Shown here in pieces: positions 50,355-58,324 of a DNA stretch of 64,000 nt. The stretch is from Flavobacteriales bacterium. GTDB lineage: Bacteria > Bacteroidota > Bacteroidia > Flavobacteriales_F > PHOS-HE28. The position numbers were made by a program, and so were the translations under genes. The stretch lies in assembly GCA_016703105.1 (NCBI GenBank), contig JADJCS010000006.1:62001-126000 (forward strand), read 5' to 3'. The notes beneath the pieces were generated by a model. The model was given only the letters and a program-made list of their open reading frames with translations. It was not told the DNA's origin and made no database searches. Each line of letters begins with the position of its first letter. The first letter of the stretch is position 1.

Positions 50355-50440
50355 GCACCCAGCCCGAAGCACTTTTTTCGCATGTCATTCCGGGCTTGAC
50401 CCGGAATCGCGAAAAGGTCATGCAAGCTCTCCGATCATGA
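50351..50440 (+). other. 29-codon relic frame bridging fic and hsdR
   Basis: The frame opens with ATGAGCACCCAGCCCGAAGC, almost identical to the hsdR start at 50437, overlaps the fic stop as ATGA, and ends in a stop that overlaps the hsdR start as ATGA. It encodes MSTQPEAL followed by the peptide HVIPGLTRN derived from a palindromic repeat. It is best read as the original hsdR start displaced by an 86-bp insertion. Confidence 0.7.
50387..50407. repeat. Short palindromic repeat in the fic-hsdR junction
   Basis: ATTCCGGG/CCCGGAAT arms around CTTGA, a widespread REP-like palindrome type. It lies in the 86-bp insertion flanked by near-identical 20-bp copies of the hsdR start. Confidence 0.75.
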
Positions 50441-53343
50441 GCACGCAGCCCGAAGCGATCCTTGAAGCCGAGCTGGTAGCCCAACTACGTGGCATGGGCT
50501 ATGGGCATGTGGTCATCCAGGACGACGAGACACTACTGGCCAATCTGCAAGCGCAACTGGAGGCCTTCAACGGCACCACCTTCACGCAGCGGGACATGAC
50601 CCGCATCTTGAACCACTTGCAGAAGGGCACGCTCTACGACCGCAGCAAGATCCTGCGCGACCGTTATGCGCTGGAGCGCGAGGATGGCACGGTGAGCTAT
50701 GTGCGCTTCTTCGATAGCGGCAACCCGGCCTCGAACCAATGGCAGGTGACGCAGCAGGTCACCAACATCGGCAGCTACACCAACCGGTATGATGTCACCA
50801 TCCTGTGCAACGGCCTGCCCGTGGTGCAGGTGGAGCTGAAGCGGCGCGGGCTGGAACTGAAGGAGGCTTTCAACCAGGTGCTGCGCTACAAGCGCCACAG
50901 CTTCTGGGCCAACGGCGGGCTGTTCCAATACCTGCAGCTCTTCGCCATCAGCAACGGGGTGAACACGAAGTACTACGTGAACAACCCCACCGAGGCGCTC
51001 ACCTTCGCACAGACCTTCTACTGGACCGATGAGCACAGCCGCCGCAAGAGCGAACTGAAGGACTTCGCCACCGACCTGTTGAGCATACCGCGCTTGGGCC
51101 GCATGCTGGGCCACTACGTGGTGATGAACGACCGCGACAAGCGGTTGATGGTGCTGCGCCCCTACCAGGTGTTCGCCGTGGAGGCGATCGTGGACAGGGT
51201 GCGCAAGTACACGCCCGCCACCGGTGCTGATCGAACGAACAACTACGGCTACATCTGGCACACCACCGGCAGCGGCAAGACCTTGACCAGCTTCAAGGCC
51301 AGTCAGGTGATCATGGGCCTGCCCGAGGTGGCCAAGGTGGTCTTCGTCGTGGACCGCAAGGACCTCGACTACAAGACCATGGAGGACTTCAACGACTACA
51401 AGGAAGGCAGCGTGGACGCCACCGAGAACACGCGCGGCCTGGTGGAGCAGTTGAGCGACCCCAACACGCCGTTGATCGTCACCACCATCCAGAAGCTGCA
51501 CATCGCCATCAGCAAGGTGCGGCATGAGAAAAGGATGGAAGCGCTGAAGGACGCGCGCATGGTCTTCATCTTCGATGAGTGCCACCGCAGCCAGTTCGGC
51601 AAGACGCACGGCGACATCACCAGCTACTTCACCAACGCACAGCTCTTCGGCTTCACGGGCACGCCCATCTTCGCCGAGAACGCCAGCAAGAACGAACTAG
51701 GCAAGCGCACCACCAAGCAACTCTTTGGCGAGTGCCTGCACAAGTACGTGATCACCGACGCCATCCGCGACGAGAATGTGCTGCGCTTCAGCGTGGAGTA
51801 CGTGGGCCGCTACACCAAGAAGGACGGCGTGGAGCTGGACATCGAAGTGGAGGACATCGACCGAGCCGAGGTCTTCGACGATGAGAAGCGATTGGGCAAG
51901 GTGGTGGACAATATCCTCAGCATCCACGACCGCAAGACCCACAACCGCGAATACAGCGCGCTCTTCGCCATCAGCAGCATCCCAACGTTGCAGAAGTACT
52001 ACGAGCTGTTCCGCCAGCGCAAGGAGGCCGGCGCGCACGACCTGCGTATCGCCGCCATCTACAGCTACGGCACCAATGAAGAGGATGAGGAGGCCGTGGG
52101 CGCATTGCCCGACGATACCAACCTCGCCAGCGAACCACCCGCCATCTACGGGGCAGGTCACAGCCGCGATGCCATGGACCGCATCATCCGCGACTACAAC
52201 GCGCAGTTCGGCACCGCCTTCAGCACCACGGACCAGAAGGGGATGGAGAACTACTTCAAGGACATCACCAAGAAGCTGCGCGAGCGCGAGAAGAAGGATG
52301 ACCCGCAACACAACCGCATCGACCTGGTGTTGGTGGTGAACATGATGCTCACCGGCTTCGACGCCAAGAAGGTGAACACCCTGTATGTGGACAAGCGCCT
52401 GCGCTACCACGGACTGATCCAGGCCTACAGCCGCACCAACCGCATCCTGAACGAGAAGAAGAGCCAGGGCAACATCGTGACCTACCGCAACCTCAAGAAG
52501 GCCACGGACGATGCGATCGCCCTCTTCAGCAACAAGGACGCGAAGGAGGTGATCTTCCTGCCGCCCTACCAGCAATTGGTGGCGAAGTTCATTGAGGCCT
52601 ACAAGAAGCTGCTGGACGTGGCCCCCACCGTGCGCTCCGTGGACGACCTGCAGGACGAGAAGGAGCAACTGGCCTTCGTGTCGGCCTTCCGCGATCTCAT
52701 CCGCCTGCTGAACGTGCTGAAGACCTACGCGGAGTTCGACTGGCGCGACCTGCCCATCACCGCGCAGCAGTTCGCCGACTACACCAGCAAGTACCTGGAC
52801 CTGCGCGAAAGCGTGCAGCGCCAACGCACCAAGGAAAAGCACAGCATCCTGGAGGACATCGACTTCGAGCTGGTGCTGGTCCACCGCGACGAGATCAACG
52901 TGTCCTACATCCTGAAGCTGCTGGCCCGCCTGAAGGGCGAAGAGCACACCGCGAAAGGCGATGCCGTGCGCAAGCAGATCATGTCCCTGCTCAGCAGCGA
53001 CGTGGAGCTACGCAGCAAGCGCGAGTTGATCGAGAAGTTCATCGCCGAGCACCTGCCAAAGATCACCGACGCGGACCGTATACAGGACGAGTTCGAGAAG
53101 TATTGGGAGGATCAGCGCGTGCTGGCCTTACAACGCATCTGCGAAGAGGAACACCTCGACCAGAAGCAATTCGCCAACCTCATTGAGTCGTACATCTTCA
53201 GTGGTCAGGAGCCGCTGAAGGATGATGTGTTCCGTTGTCTCGAAGCGCGGCCTAGCGTGCTGAAGGCGCGGGAGATCGGTGAGCGGATCGTGGAACGGAT
53301 GAAGGAGTATGTGGAGGTGTTCTTGAAGGGGATGGTGGCGTAG
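50437..53343 (+). CDS. hsdR: Type I restriction-modification system, restriction subunit HsdR
   Basis: 968 aa, close to EcoR124-type HsdR length. N-terminal PD-(D/E)xK nuclease: Asp119 in RYDVTIL and Glu133-Lys135 in VQVELKRRG. Helicase motor: Walker A TTGSGKT at 276-282, DECH box at 380-383, FTGTPIF, and later superfamily 2 motifs (GFDAKKVNTLYVDKRL, QAYSRTNRI). It translocates and cuts unmethylated DNA with HsdM and HsdS. The start overlaps the relic frame (ATGA). Confidence 0.96.
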   Translation: MSTQPEAILEAELVAQLRGMGYGHVVIQDDETLLANLQAQLEAFNGTTFTQRDMTRILNHLQKGTLYDRSKILRDRYALEREDGTVSYVRFFDSGNPASNQWQVTQQVTNIGSYTNRYDVTILCNGLPVVQVELKRRGLELKEAFNQVLRYKRHSFWANGGLFQYLQLFAISNGVNTKYYVNNPTEALTFAQTFYWTDEHSRRKSELKDFATDLLSIPRLGRMLGHYVVMNDRDKRLMVLRPYQVFAVEAIVDRVRKYTPATGADRTNNYGYIWHTTGSGKTLTSFKASQVIMGLPEVAKVVFVVDRKDLDYKTMEDFNDYKEGSVDATENTRGLVEQLSDPNTPLIVTTIQKLHIAISKVRHEKRMEALKDARMVFIFDECHRSQFGKTHGDITSYFTNAQLFGFTGTPIFAENASKNELGKRTTKQLFGECLHKYVITDAIRDENVLRFSVEYVGRYTKKDGVELDIEVEDIDRAEVFDDEKRLGKVVDNILSIHDRKTHNREYSALFAISSIPTLQKYYELFRQRKEAGAHDLRIAAIYSYGTNEEDEEAVGALPDDTNLASEPPAIYGAGHSRDAMDRIIRDYNAQFGTAFSTTDQKGMENYFKDITKKLREREKKDDPQHNRIDLVLVVNMMLTGFDAKKVNTLYVDKRLRYHGLIQAYSRTNRILNEKKSQGNIVTYRNLKKATDDAIALFSNKDAKEVIFLPPYQQLVAKFIEAYKKLLDVAPTVRSVDDLQDEKEQLAFVSAFRDLIRLLNVLKTYAEFDWRDLPITAQQFADYTSKYLDLRESVQRQRTKEKHSILEDIDFELVLVHRDEINVSYILKLLARLKGEEHTAKGDAVRKQIMSLLSSDVELRSKRELIEKFIAEHLPKITDADRIQDEFEKYWEDQRVLALQRICEEEHLDQKQFANLIESYIFSGQEPLKDDVFRCLEARPSVLKAREIGERIVERMKEYVEVFLKGMVA

Positions 53344-53374
53344 TCTGTGCGTGTGAAGCTCCGCCAGCGAACGC

Positions 53375-53382
53375 TACATTAC
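53375..53382 (+). promoter_or_regulatory. Putative -7 element (TACATTAC)
   Basis: Partial match to TAnnTTYG in the short gap after hsdR, 17 nt before the ATG at 53400 of the S9 peptidase frame. Confidence 0.25.
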
Positions 53383-53441
53383 CAGCCCCAACGGTAGCAA
53401 TGAACGCGACCGCTGAACCGACAACCCTTAACAATGGCGCA

Positions 53442-55601
53442 ATGAACAGACTGCATTACCCCCAAGGTCGTAGCATTGTTGACAGGCTGTTCCGCCGCAT
53501 CGCCTTGTTCCTCGCTGCCGCCATTGTGTTTGGCGTGCCCCCCAGCCTCCATGCCCAAGGCCCCGGCAAGCGCTTGATGACGCCGCAGGACCTCTGGGCC
53601 ATGAAGCGCTTGAGCAATTTGGAGCTCTCCCCGGACGGCCGTACCGCTGCCTTCGTGGTGCAGGAGTGGTCCATCGAGAAGAACAAGCCCACGAGCAACA
53701 TCTGGTTGGTGCCGGTGGCCGGTGGCGAACCCCGCAGGTTGACCACGGCACAGGCGGCCGACGGCTCGCCGGCATGGAGCCCGGACGGCAGCCGCATCGC
53801 GTTCGTTTCCAAACGCGGTGGGGACAAGGCCGCCGCGCTCTATGTGATCCGCACGGATGGCGGCGAAGCGGAGAAGATCCTGGAACTGCCCTTTCCACTT
53901 TCCCACCCGCGATGGATGCCCGATGGGCAGCGCGTGATCATGGCCACCACCTGCGTTCCCGGTTTGGTGGGCACCTGGAGCAGGGAGAATATCGCCGCCA
54001 TGGAGAAGGAGATCAAGCGGCGCGCCGATGCCAAGATGACGGCCAAGGTCACGGAGGACCGCCACTATCGCTTCTTCGATCATTGGCTCACGGATACGGC
54101 AGCAAGCAGGCTACTGCTCGTGAACACCGCCACCAAGGAATTCAAAGACCTTACCCCGAAGTGGGACCGCTTGTTCCAGTCCAGTGGCACCGTGGACTTC
54201 GACCTAGCACCGGACGGCTCGCAAGTGGCCCTGGTCGCGAACACCACACCACCGCCATATAGCGGGTTCCTCAACAACGATGTGCATTTGGTGCCGACGG
54301 ATGGGTCCGGCACGATGCGCAATGTGACCAAGGACAACTCCGCCAGTGACGGCGATCCCACCTTCGCTCCTGACGGTCGCTCCATAGTGTTCACGCGCTA
54401 CACCATCCCCTACGGAAATGGTGAGGTGGGCAAGTTGTGGCGGCACGAGTTGGCCACGGGCACCAACAAAGCGCTCACCGAAGCCATCGACCTGACCATC
54501 TCCGGTGTGGAGTTCGCGTCGGATGGAGCAACGCTCTGGTTCACCGCCGAGGACAAGGGCGTGATGCCCATCTTCCGGATGAAAGCGGACGGCACCGTGC
54601 TTACCCCGGTGTACAAGGAAGGCACATGCACCGAACTCAGTGCCAAGGGCGGCCGCATCGTATTCCTCAACGACAACTTCAGCAGGCCGAACGAGCTCTT
54701 CACCCTGGACCCGAAGAGCGGTGCGGTGCGCCAGCTCACGCATTTCAACCAAGCGCTGGTGGATCAACTGGACCTGGGCAAGGTGGAGAGCTACTGGTTC
54801 GATGGTGCAGCCGGCGACAAGGTGCAGGGTTGGCTGATCCTTCCCCCCAATTTCGATGCGGCAAAGACCTACCCGATGGTGCAACTGATGCACGGCGGCC
54901 CGAACACCATGGTGCGCGATAGCTGGAACTACCGCTGGAACGCGCACGCTTTTGCCGCACCCGGCTATGTGGTCGCTTGGGTGAACCGCCATGGCTCCAC
55001 CGGTTTCGGGCAGCAATTCGCGCAGAGCATCATCAACGAGTGGGGCGTGAAACCCTTGGATGACATCCTCCGCAGCACCGATCACCTGCTGGCGCGCTTC
55101 CCGAACATAGACCCGAAACGCATTGCGGCGGCCGGTGCCAGCTACGGCGGCTACATGGCGGCGTGGGCCGAAGGGCACACGGACCGCTTTGCCTGCATCG
55201 TTGACCATGCAGGCGTGAACGACTTCATCACACAATTCGGTGCGGACGTGACGACCTACAGCTTCGCGAAGGTGCTGGGCGGTACACCTTGGGAAGATCC
55301 CGAGGGCATGCGGAAGAACGACCCGATGACCTACGCGAAGAACTTCAAGACACCGATGCTGATCACGCACGGCGAGTTGGATTACCGCGTCCCCGATGGC
55401 AACGGCATGTCGCTCTATGCCGTCCTCCAAGCCATGGGCGTTCCCTCGCGCTTGGTGATCTACCCCAACGAGAACCATTGGATCCTCACTCCGCAGAATT
55501 CCATCCACTGGAACTGGGAGGTACAGAGTTGGCTGGCACGGTACATCGGTGGCAAACCCACTTTGGAGAAACCAGTGTTCGAGGGAGCGGAGGAGAAGTG
55601 A
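53442..55601 (+). CDS. S9 family (prolyl oligopeptidase/DPP-like) peptidase
   Basis: 719 aa from the ATG at 53442; 53400 is an in-frame alternative. Signal peptide LFRRIALFLAAAIVFGVPPSLHA. A WD40-like/PD40 beta-propeller (SPDGRTAAFVVQEW, WSPDGSRIAFVSKRGG) precedes an alpha/beta-hydrolase domain with catalytic Ser in GASYGGYMAAW, Asp in HGELDYRVPD and His in NENHWIL. Probably an exported dipeptidyl or acylaminoacyl peptidase. Confidence 0.93.
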   Translation: MNRLHYPQGRSIVDRLFRRIALFLAAAIVFGVPPSLHAQGPGKRLMTPQDLWAMKRLSNLELSPDGRTAAFVVQEWSIEKNKPTSNIWLVPVAGGEPRRLTTAQAADGSPAWSPDGSRIAFVSKRGGDKAAALYVIRTDGGEAEKILELPFPLSHPRWMPDGQRVIMATTCVPGLVGTWSRENIAAMEKEIKRRADAKMTAKVTEDRHYRFFDHWLTDTAASRLLLVNTATKEFKDLTPKWDRLFQSSGTVDFDLAPDGSQVALVANTTPPPYSGFLNNDVHLVPTDGSGTMRNVTKDNSASDGDPTFAPDGRSIVFTRYTIPYGNGEVGKLWRHELATGTNKALTEAIDLTISGVEFASDGATLWFTAEDKGVMPIFRMKADGTVLTPVYKEGTCTELSAKGGRIVFLNDNFSRPNELFTLDPKSGAVRQLTHFNQALVDQLDLGKVESYWFDGAAGDKVQGWLILPPNFDAAKTYPMVQLMHGGPNTMVRDSWNYRWNAHAFAAPGYVVAWVNRHGSTGFGQQFAQSIINEWGVKPLDDILRSTDHLLARFPNIDPKRIAAAGASYGGYMAAWAEGHTDRFACIVDHAGVNDFITQFGADVTTYSFAKVLGGTPWEDPEGMRKNDPMTYAKNFKTPMLITHGELDYRVPDGNGMSLYAVLQAMGVPSRLVIYPNENHWILTPQNSIHWNWEVQSWLARYIGGKPTLEKPVFEGAEEK

Positions 55602-55816
55602 AACGGGCGATCTTGTATTCACCTCCGTTGCATAGGGCCACGGAGCAATGATCGGGAGGAGGTGACCGTGCGCGGGGGTGGCGCAGCGGTTTGAACAGAG
55701 CCCGGGCGAGGTGGGCATAGTACTTGCCTGTGGGCCTCCGTCCGCCGATCACCTTTGAGCACGACCTTCGGGCTCCGCAGCACGGCCTGCCTTAAGCCAC
55801 CAACCGAACACTCACC

Positions 55817-56242
55817 ATGACGCGCACATTCGCCCTCCTTCTCGCCCTTTGTTCGATCACCGGGAACCTGATCGCCCAGACCCCCCCGGACCCGCTCGGC
55901 GAGCTCGCCGGGGCCACCACCCGCCAATGGAGCGTGATCGGTGCCACGTCAGCGACGGGTGCGGCATGCGCGGCCGGGGAGGCCCAATACACCTTCCAGT
56001 TCAAGCCCGCACAGGTGGAGGTGAAGCAGTGTACGGGGGGCGCATGGAAATCGCGAACGGAGGCGATCACCTCCTGGGCGGCCAACGGCAAGAGCGGCAT
56101 CGCCTTCGGCGGAACGTCCTATGAGGTGAAGTCCCTGCCCCCGAACGCGCCGGTGTGCAAGGGCAACGCCAATTGCGTTCGCCTGGCCAGCGTGCCCGAT
56201 GGCAAGACGGACGCCACCACCACCATCTATCTCACGCACTGA
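55817..56242 (+). CDS. Small secreted protein of unknown function
   Basis: 141 aa with a signal peptide (FALLLALCSITGNLIA). The mature part has beta-strand character and two to four cysteines (AAGEAQYTF, KQCTGGAW, PVCKGNANC), somewhat like a lipocalin-type domain, but I recognise no family. The stop overlaps the next start as TGATG. The 215-bp gap before it shows no gene. Confidence 0.65.
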   Translation: MTRTFALLLALCSITGNLIAQTPPDPLGELAGATTRQWSVIGATSATGAACAAGEAQYTFQFKPAQVEVKQCTGGAWKSRTEAITSWAANGKSGIAFGGTSYEVKSLPPNAPVCKGNANCVRLASVPDGKTDATTTIYLTH

Positions 56243-56715
56243 TGGAAGAGCCCATCAAGAAGGGGATCGATGTGTCCAAGGCGATCACGCCGCTGCTCAC
56301 CGTGCTCGGCATCTCGGTGGGGGCCTGGCAGTTCACCAGCCAGATGAGCCACGAGAGCAAGATGGAGTTCAGCCGAAGCATGTACAACAAGAAGCTGCAA
56401 GCCTATGAGCAGGTGGGCAAGGCCGTGGGCGACCTGCTCATCGTTCCGCACGATGAGCAGCTTTGGATCAGTGCGGGGGATACGCTGGCCTTCGATAGCT
56501 GTCTCGAGGCCTTCCGCACCTGCTACTGGGGCGTGCTACCCTTGGTGGAGGACAAGGCCGTGGAGGCCGCGATGATCCAGTTCAAGGACATGGCCCGCTT
56601 CTATCGCCGTGGCGAGAACGATTACCAGGACCTGGCCCGCGAAGGCATGACGTTGATGAACACATGCAATCGATCGCTGGAAGAACATTGGCAGAAGAAA
56701 GCGAAGGGGGAATAG
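56242..56715 (+). CDS. Small membrane-anchored helical protein
   Basis: 157 aa from the ATG at 56242, which overlaps the previous stop by one base. One hydrophobic segment (ITPLLTVLGISVGAWQF) near residues 15-31, then mainly helical sequence. An earlier start at 56155 would read through the previous gene in another frame. Function unknown; the tight coupling suggests the two products work together. Confidence 0.65.
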   Translation: MEEPIKKGIDVSKAITPLLTVLGISVGAWQFTSQMSHESKMEFSRSMYNKKLQAYEQVGKAVGDLLIVPHDEQLWISAGDTLAFDSCLEAFRTCYWGVLPLVEDKAVEAAMIQFKDMARFYRRGENDYQDLAREGMTLMNTCNRSLEEHWQKKAKGE

Positions 56716-56760
56716 GCCCCCCTGCTTGGATGCCGATCGCCAACCACCGAGCTTGGCCCG

Positions 56761-57639
56761 GTGTTGCGTTCGTTCGCCGTCCTTCTTCTCGCGCTCGCAT
56801 GGAACGGGGCGCGGGCGCAACCGTATTTGGATGTGGTGAACACGGCGGGCTACATCAGTCCGCACCGGTTCGAGAAGTACGATGTGAACACGGCACTGCC
56901 GATCCCCATTGGCGAGCAAGGCGCGCGACTGGTGTTGAGCCCGGGTGTTGAGCGCTGGAACGCGATGGCCGAAAGCGCGGCGCAACAGCGCACGGATGCG
57001 CTCACGGGCTATGCGGTGCCCGTCACCCTGCTCGCTCCGTTGGTCCCCGATCGATGGACCTTATCCGTCACTGGTATTGGCCGGTACATGGTGATCGAGG
57101 ATCCTGCGCGCGGCGATGTGCAGCTCGGCGGTGCGGTGTTGGTGAACCGCGTGTTGCGTCCGGAGCTCACGTTGAAATTCGGGGCGTACGCCAATGCCGA
57201 TGCCTTCGGGTTGTTCGCGCTTCCACTGCTCGGTCTGGACTGGCGGATCAACGCGAAGCACAACCTGTTCGGCGTGCTACCGGGCAACCTCATCTATGAG
57301 CACAAGCTGTCGCGTGCGTTCCATTGGGGTGCGGCGTACAAGGCGATCACCACCAGTTTCGGCACGCGCGATGGCGACTTCCGTCGTGTGGACGAGAATA
57401 CGGTGGGCCTCTTCGCCGACCTCTATCCGTGGAAGAACATCGTGCTAAGGGTGGAGGGTGGTCATTCCGTGATCAGCCAGTACCAAGGGGGCCAGTTCGA
57501 TCCGTACTACCCGACCGGCGGTGAGGAGAGGTACGTGGACCACCGCATCGGCGATGGCTTCTATGGGAAAGTGATGCTGGCCTTCCGCGTTCGGTTGGAC
57601 GAAGCAACGCCCCCACGAGTTCGCGAGGATCAGCCCTAA
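56761..57639 (+). CDS. Putative outer-membrane protein
   Basis: 292 aa from a GTG at 56761 with a signal peptide (LRSFAVLLLALAWNGARA). The rest alternates strands with aromatic ends (LTLKFGAYANADAFGLFALPLLGLDWRIN, GAAYKAITTSFGTRDGDF, GFYGKVMLAFRVRL), suggesting a beta-barrel. No family recognised. Confidence 0.65.
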   Translation: MLRSFAVLLLALAWNGARAQPYLDVVNTAGYISPHRFEKYDVNTALPIPIGEQGARLVLSPGVERWNAMAESAAQQRTDALTGYAVPVTLLAPLVPDRWTLSVTGIGRYMVIEDPARGDVQLGGAVLVNRVLRPELTLKFGAYANADAFGLFALPLLGLDWRINAKHNLFGVLPGNLIYEHKLSRAFHWGAAYKAITTSFGTRDGDFRRVDENTVGLFADLYPWKNIVLRVEGGHSVISQYQGGQFDPYYPTGGEERYVDHRIGDGFYGKVMLAFRVRLDEATPPRVREDQP

Positions 57640-57765
57640 GTGCATCGCCCGAAGGGGTGTCCGAAGCGATCTGTAATTGGAGGGCAGCGCGCGGATCACA
57701 ATACTCCAACCCGACACCAAGAAGATCGCTCCGCGCCTCCGGACGCTCGGGAACGCGGCGATCGA

Positions 57766-58185
57766 TCAGCTCCCGGTCCGCATACTCTCCCCCAGCTGCG
57801 CGTCGAGCCATGCGCGGGCCTCCTGCTCGTTGTCCGTAACACGGACGCGGTGGAGTTGCGGGAAGTAGGAGAAGTAGAGCTTCACCAACATCTCGATCAT
57901 GTGGGCGCGGGCCACTACCGCGGTGGCGATCACCTGGCCCTCTTTGCGATCGGTCTCCAAGTGGTCCACTTGCATGGAAGGCAGTTCGAAATCGACGTCC
58001 TCCGGAATGAAGGTGATCATCCCATAAGGCGTGGCGCCCATGATGCGTCGCCGCATCGCTTGCACCTCGGTCATCTGCGGTATGGCCAGGATACACCCGG
58101 GTTTGTAGTGGACCTCCACCAGGTCCGTGCGCACGCGAACGAGCGTGGCGATGGCCGTGTCGTATTCGCGAGGCTCGATGGTCAT
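57766..58185 (-). CDS. SpoIIAA-like (DUF7793-type) protein
   Basis: 139 aa from the ATG at 58183-58185. Pattern VEVHYKPGCILAIPQMTEVQAMRRRIMGATPYGMITFIPEDVDFELP followed by AVVARAHMIEMLVKLYFSYFPQLHRVRVTDNEQEARAWLDAQL fits a STAS/SpoIIAA-like fold seen in Bacteroidota. The molecular role is unknown. It is divergent from the DUF4062 STAND gene, 139 bp apart. Confidence 0.6.
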   Translation of the reverse strand: MTIEPREYDTAIATLVRVRTDLVEVHYKPGCILAIPQMTEVQAMRRRIMGATPYGMITFIPEDVDFELPSMQVDHLETDRKEGQVIATAVVARAHMIEMLVKLYFSYFPQLHRVRVTDNEQEARAWLDAQLGESMRTGS

Positions 58186-58324
58186 GATGGGGGTGGGTGA
58201 GGTGCGCCGCCGTTCCGAAGAAGCGAGTTTACCGCACGGGCGCCTCGAAAGCAAGATGGTCGCCGCCGCGAGCGTAGCCCCGGGTCGATGCGTGTACGGG
58301 CGAACGATGGATAGCTTCGCCGCG

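Noticed and set aside
51697..52947. A 416-codon frame on the minus strand within hsdR
   Set aside because: Long antisense frames are common in GC-rich genes; this one is entirely inside a well-supported hsdR and has no start signals or recognisable domain.
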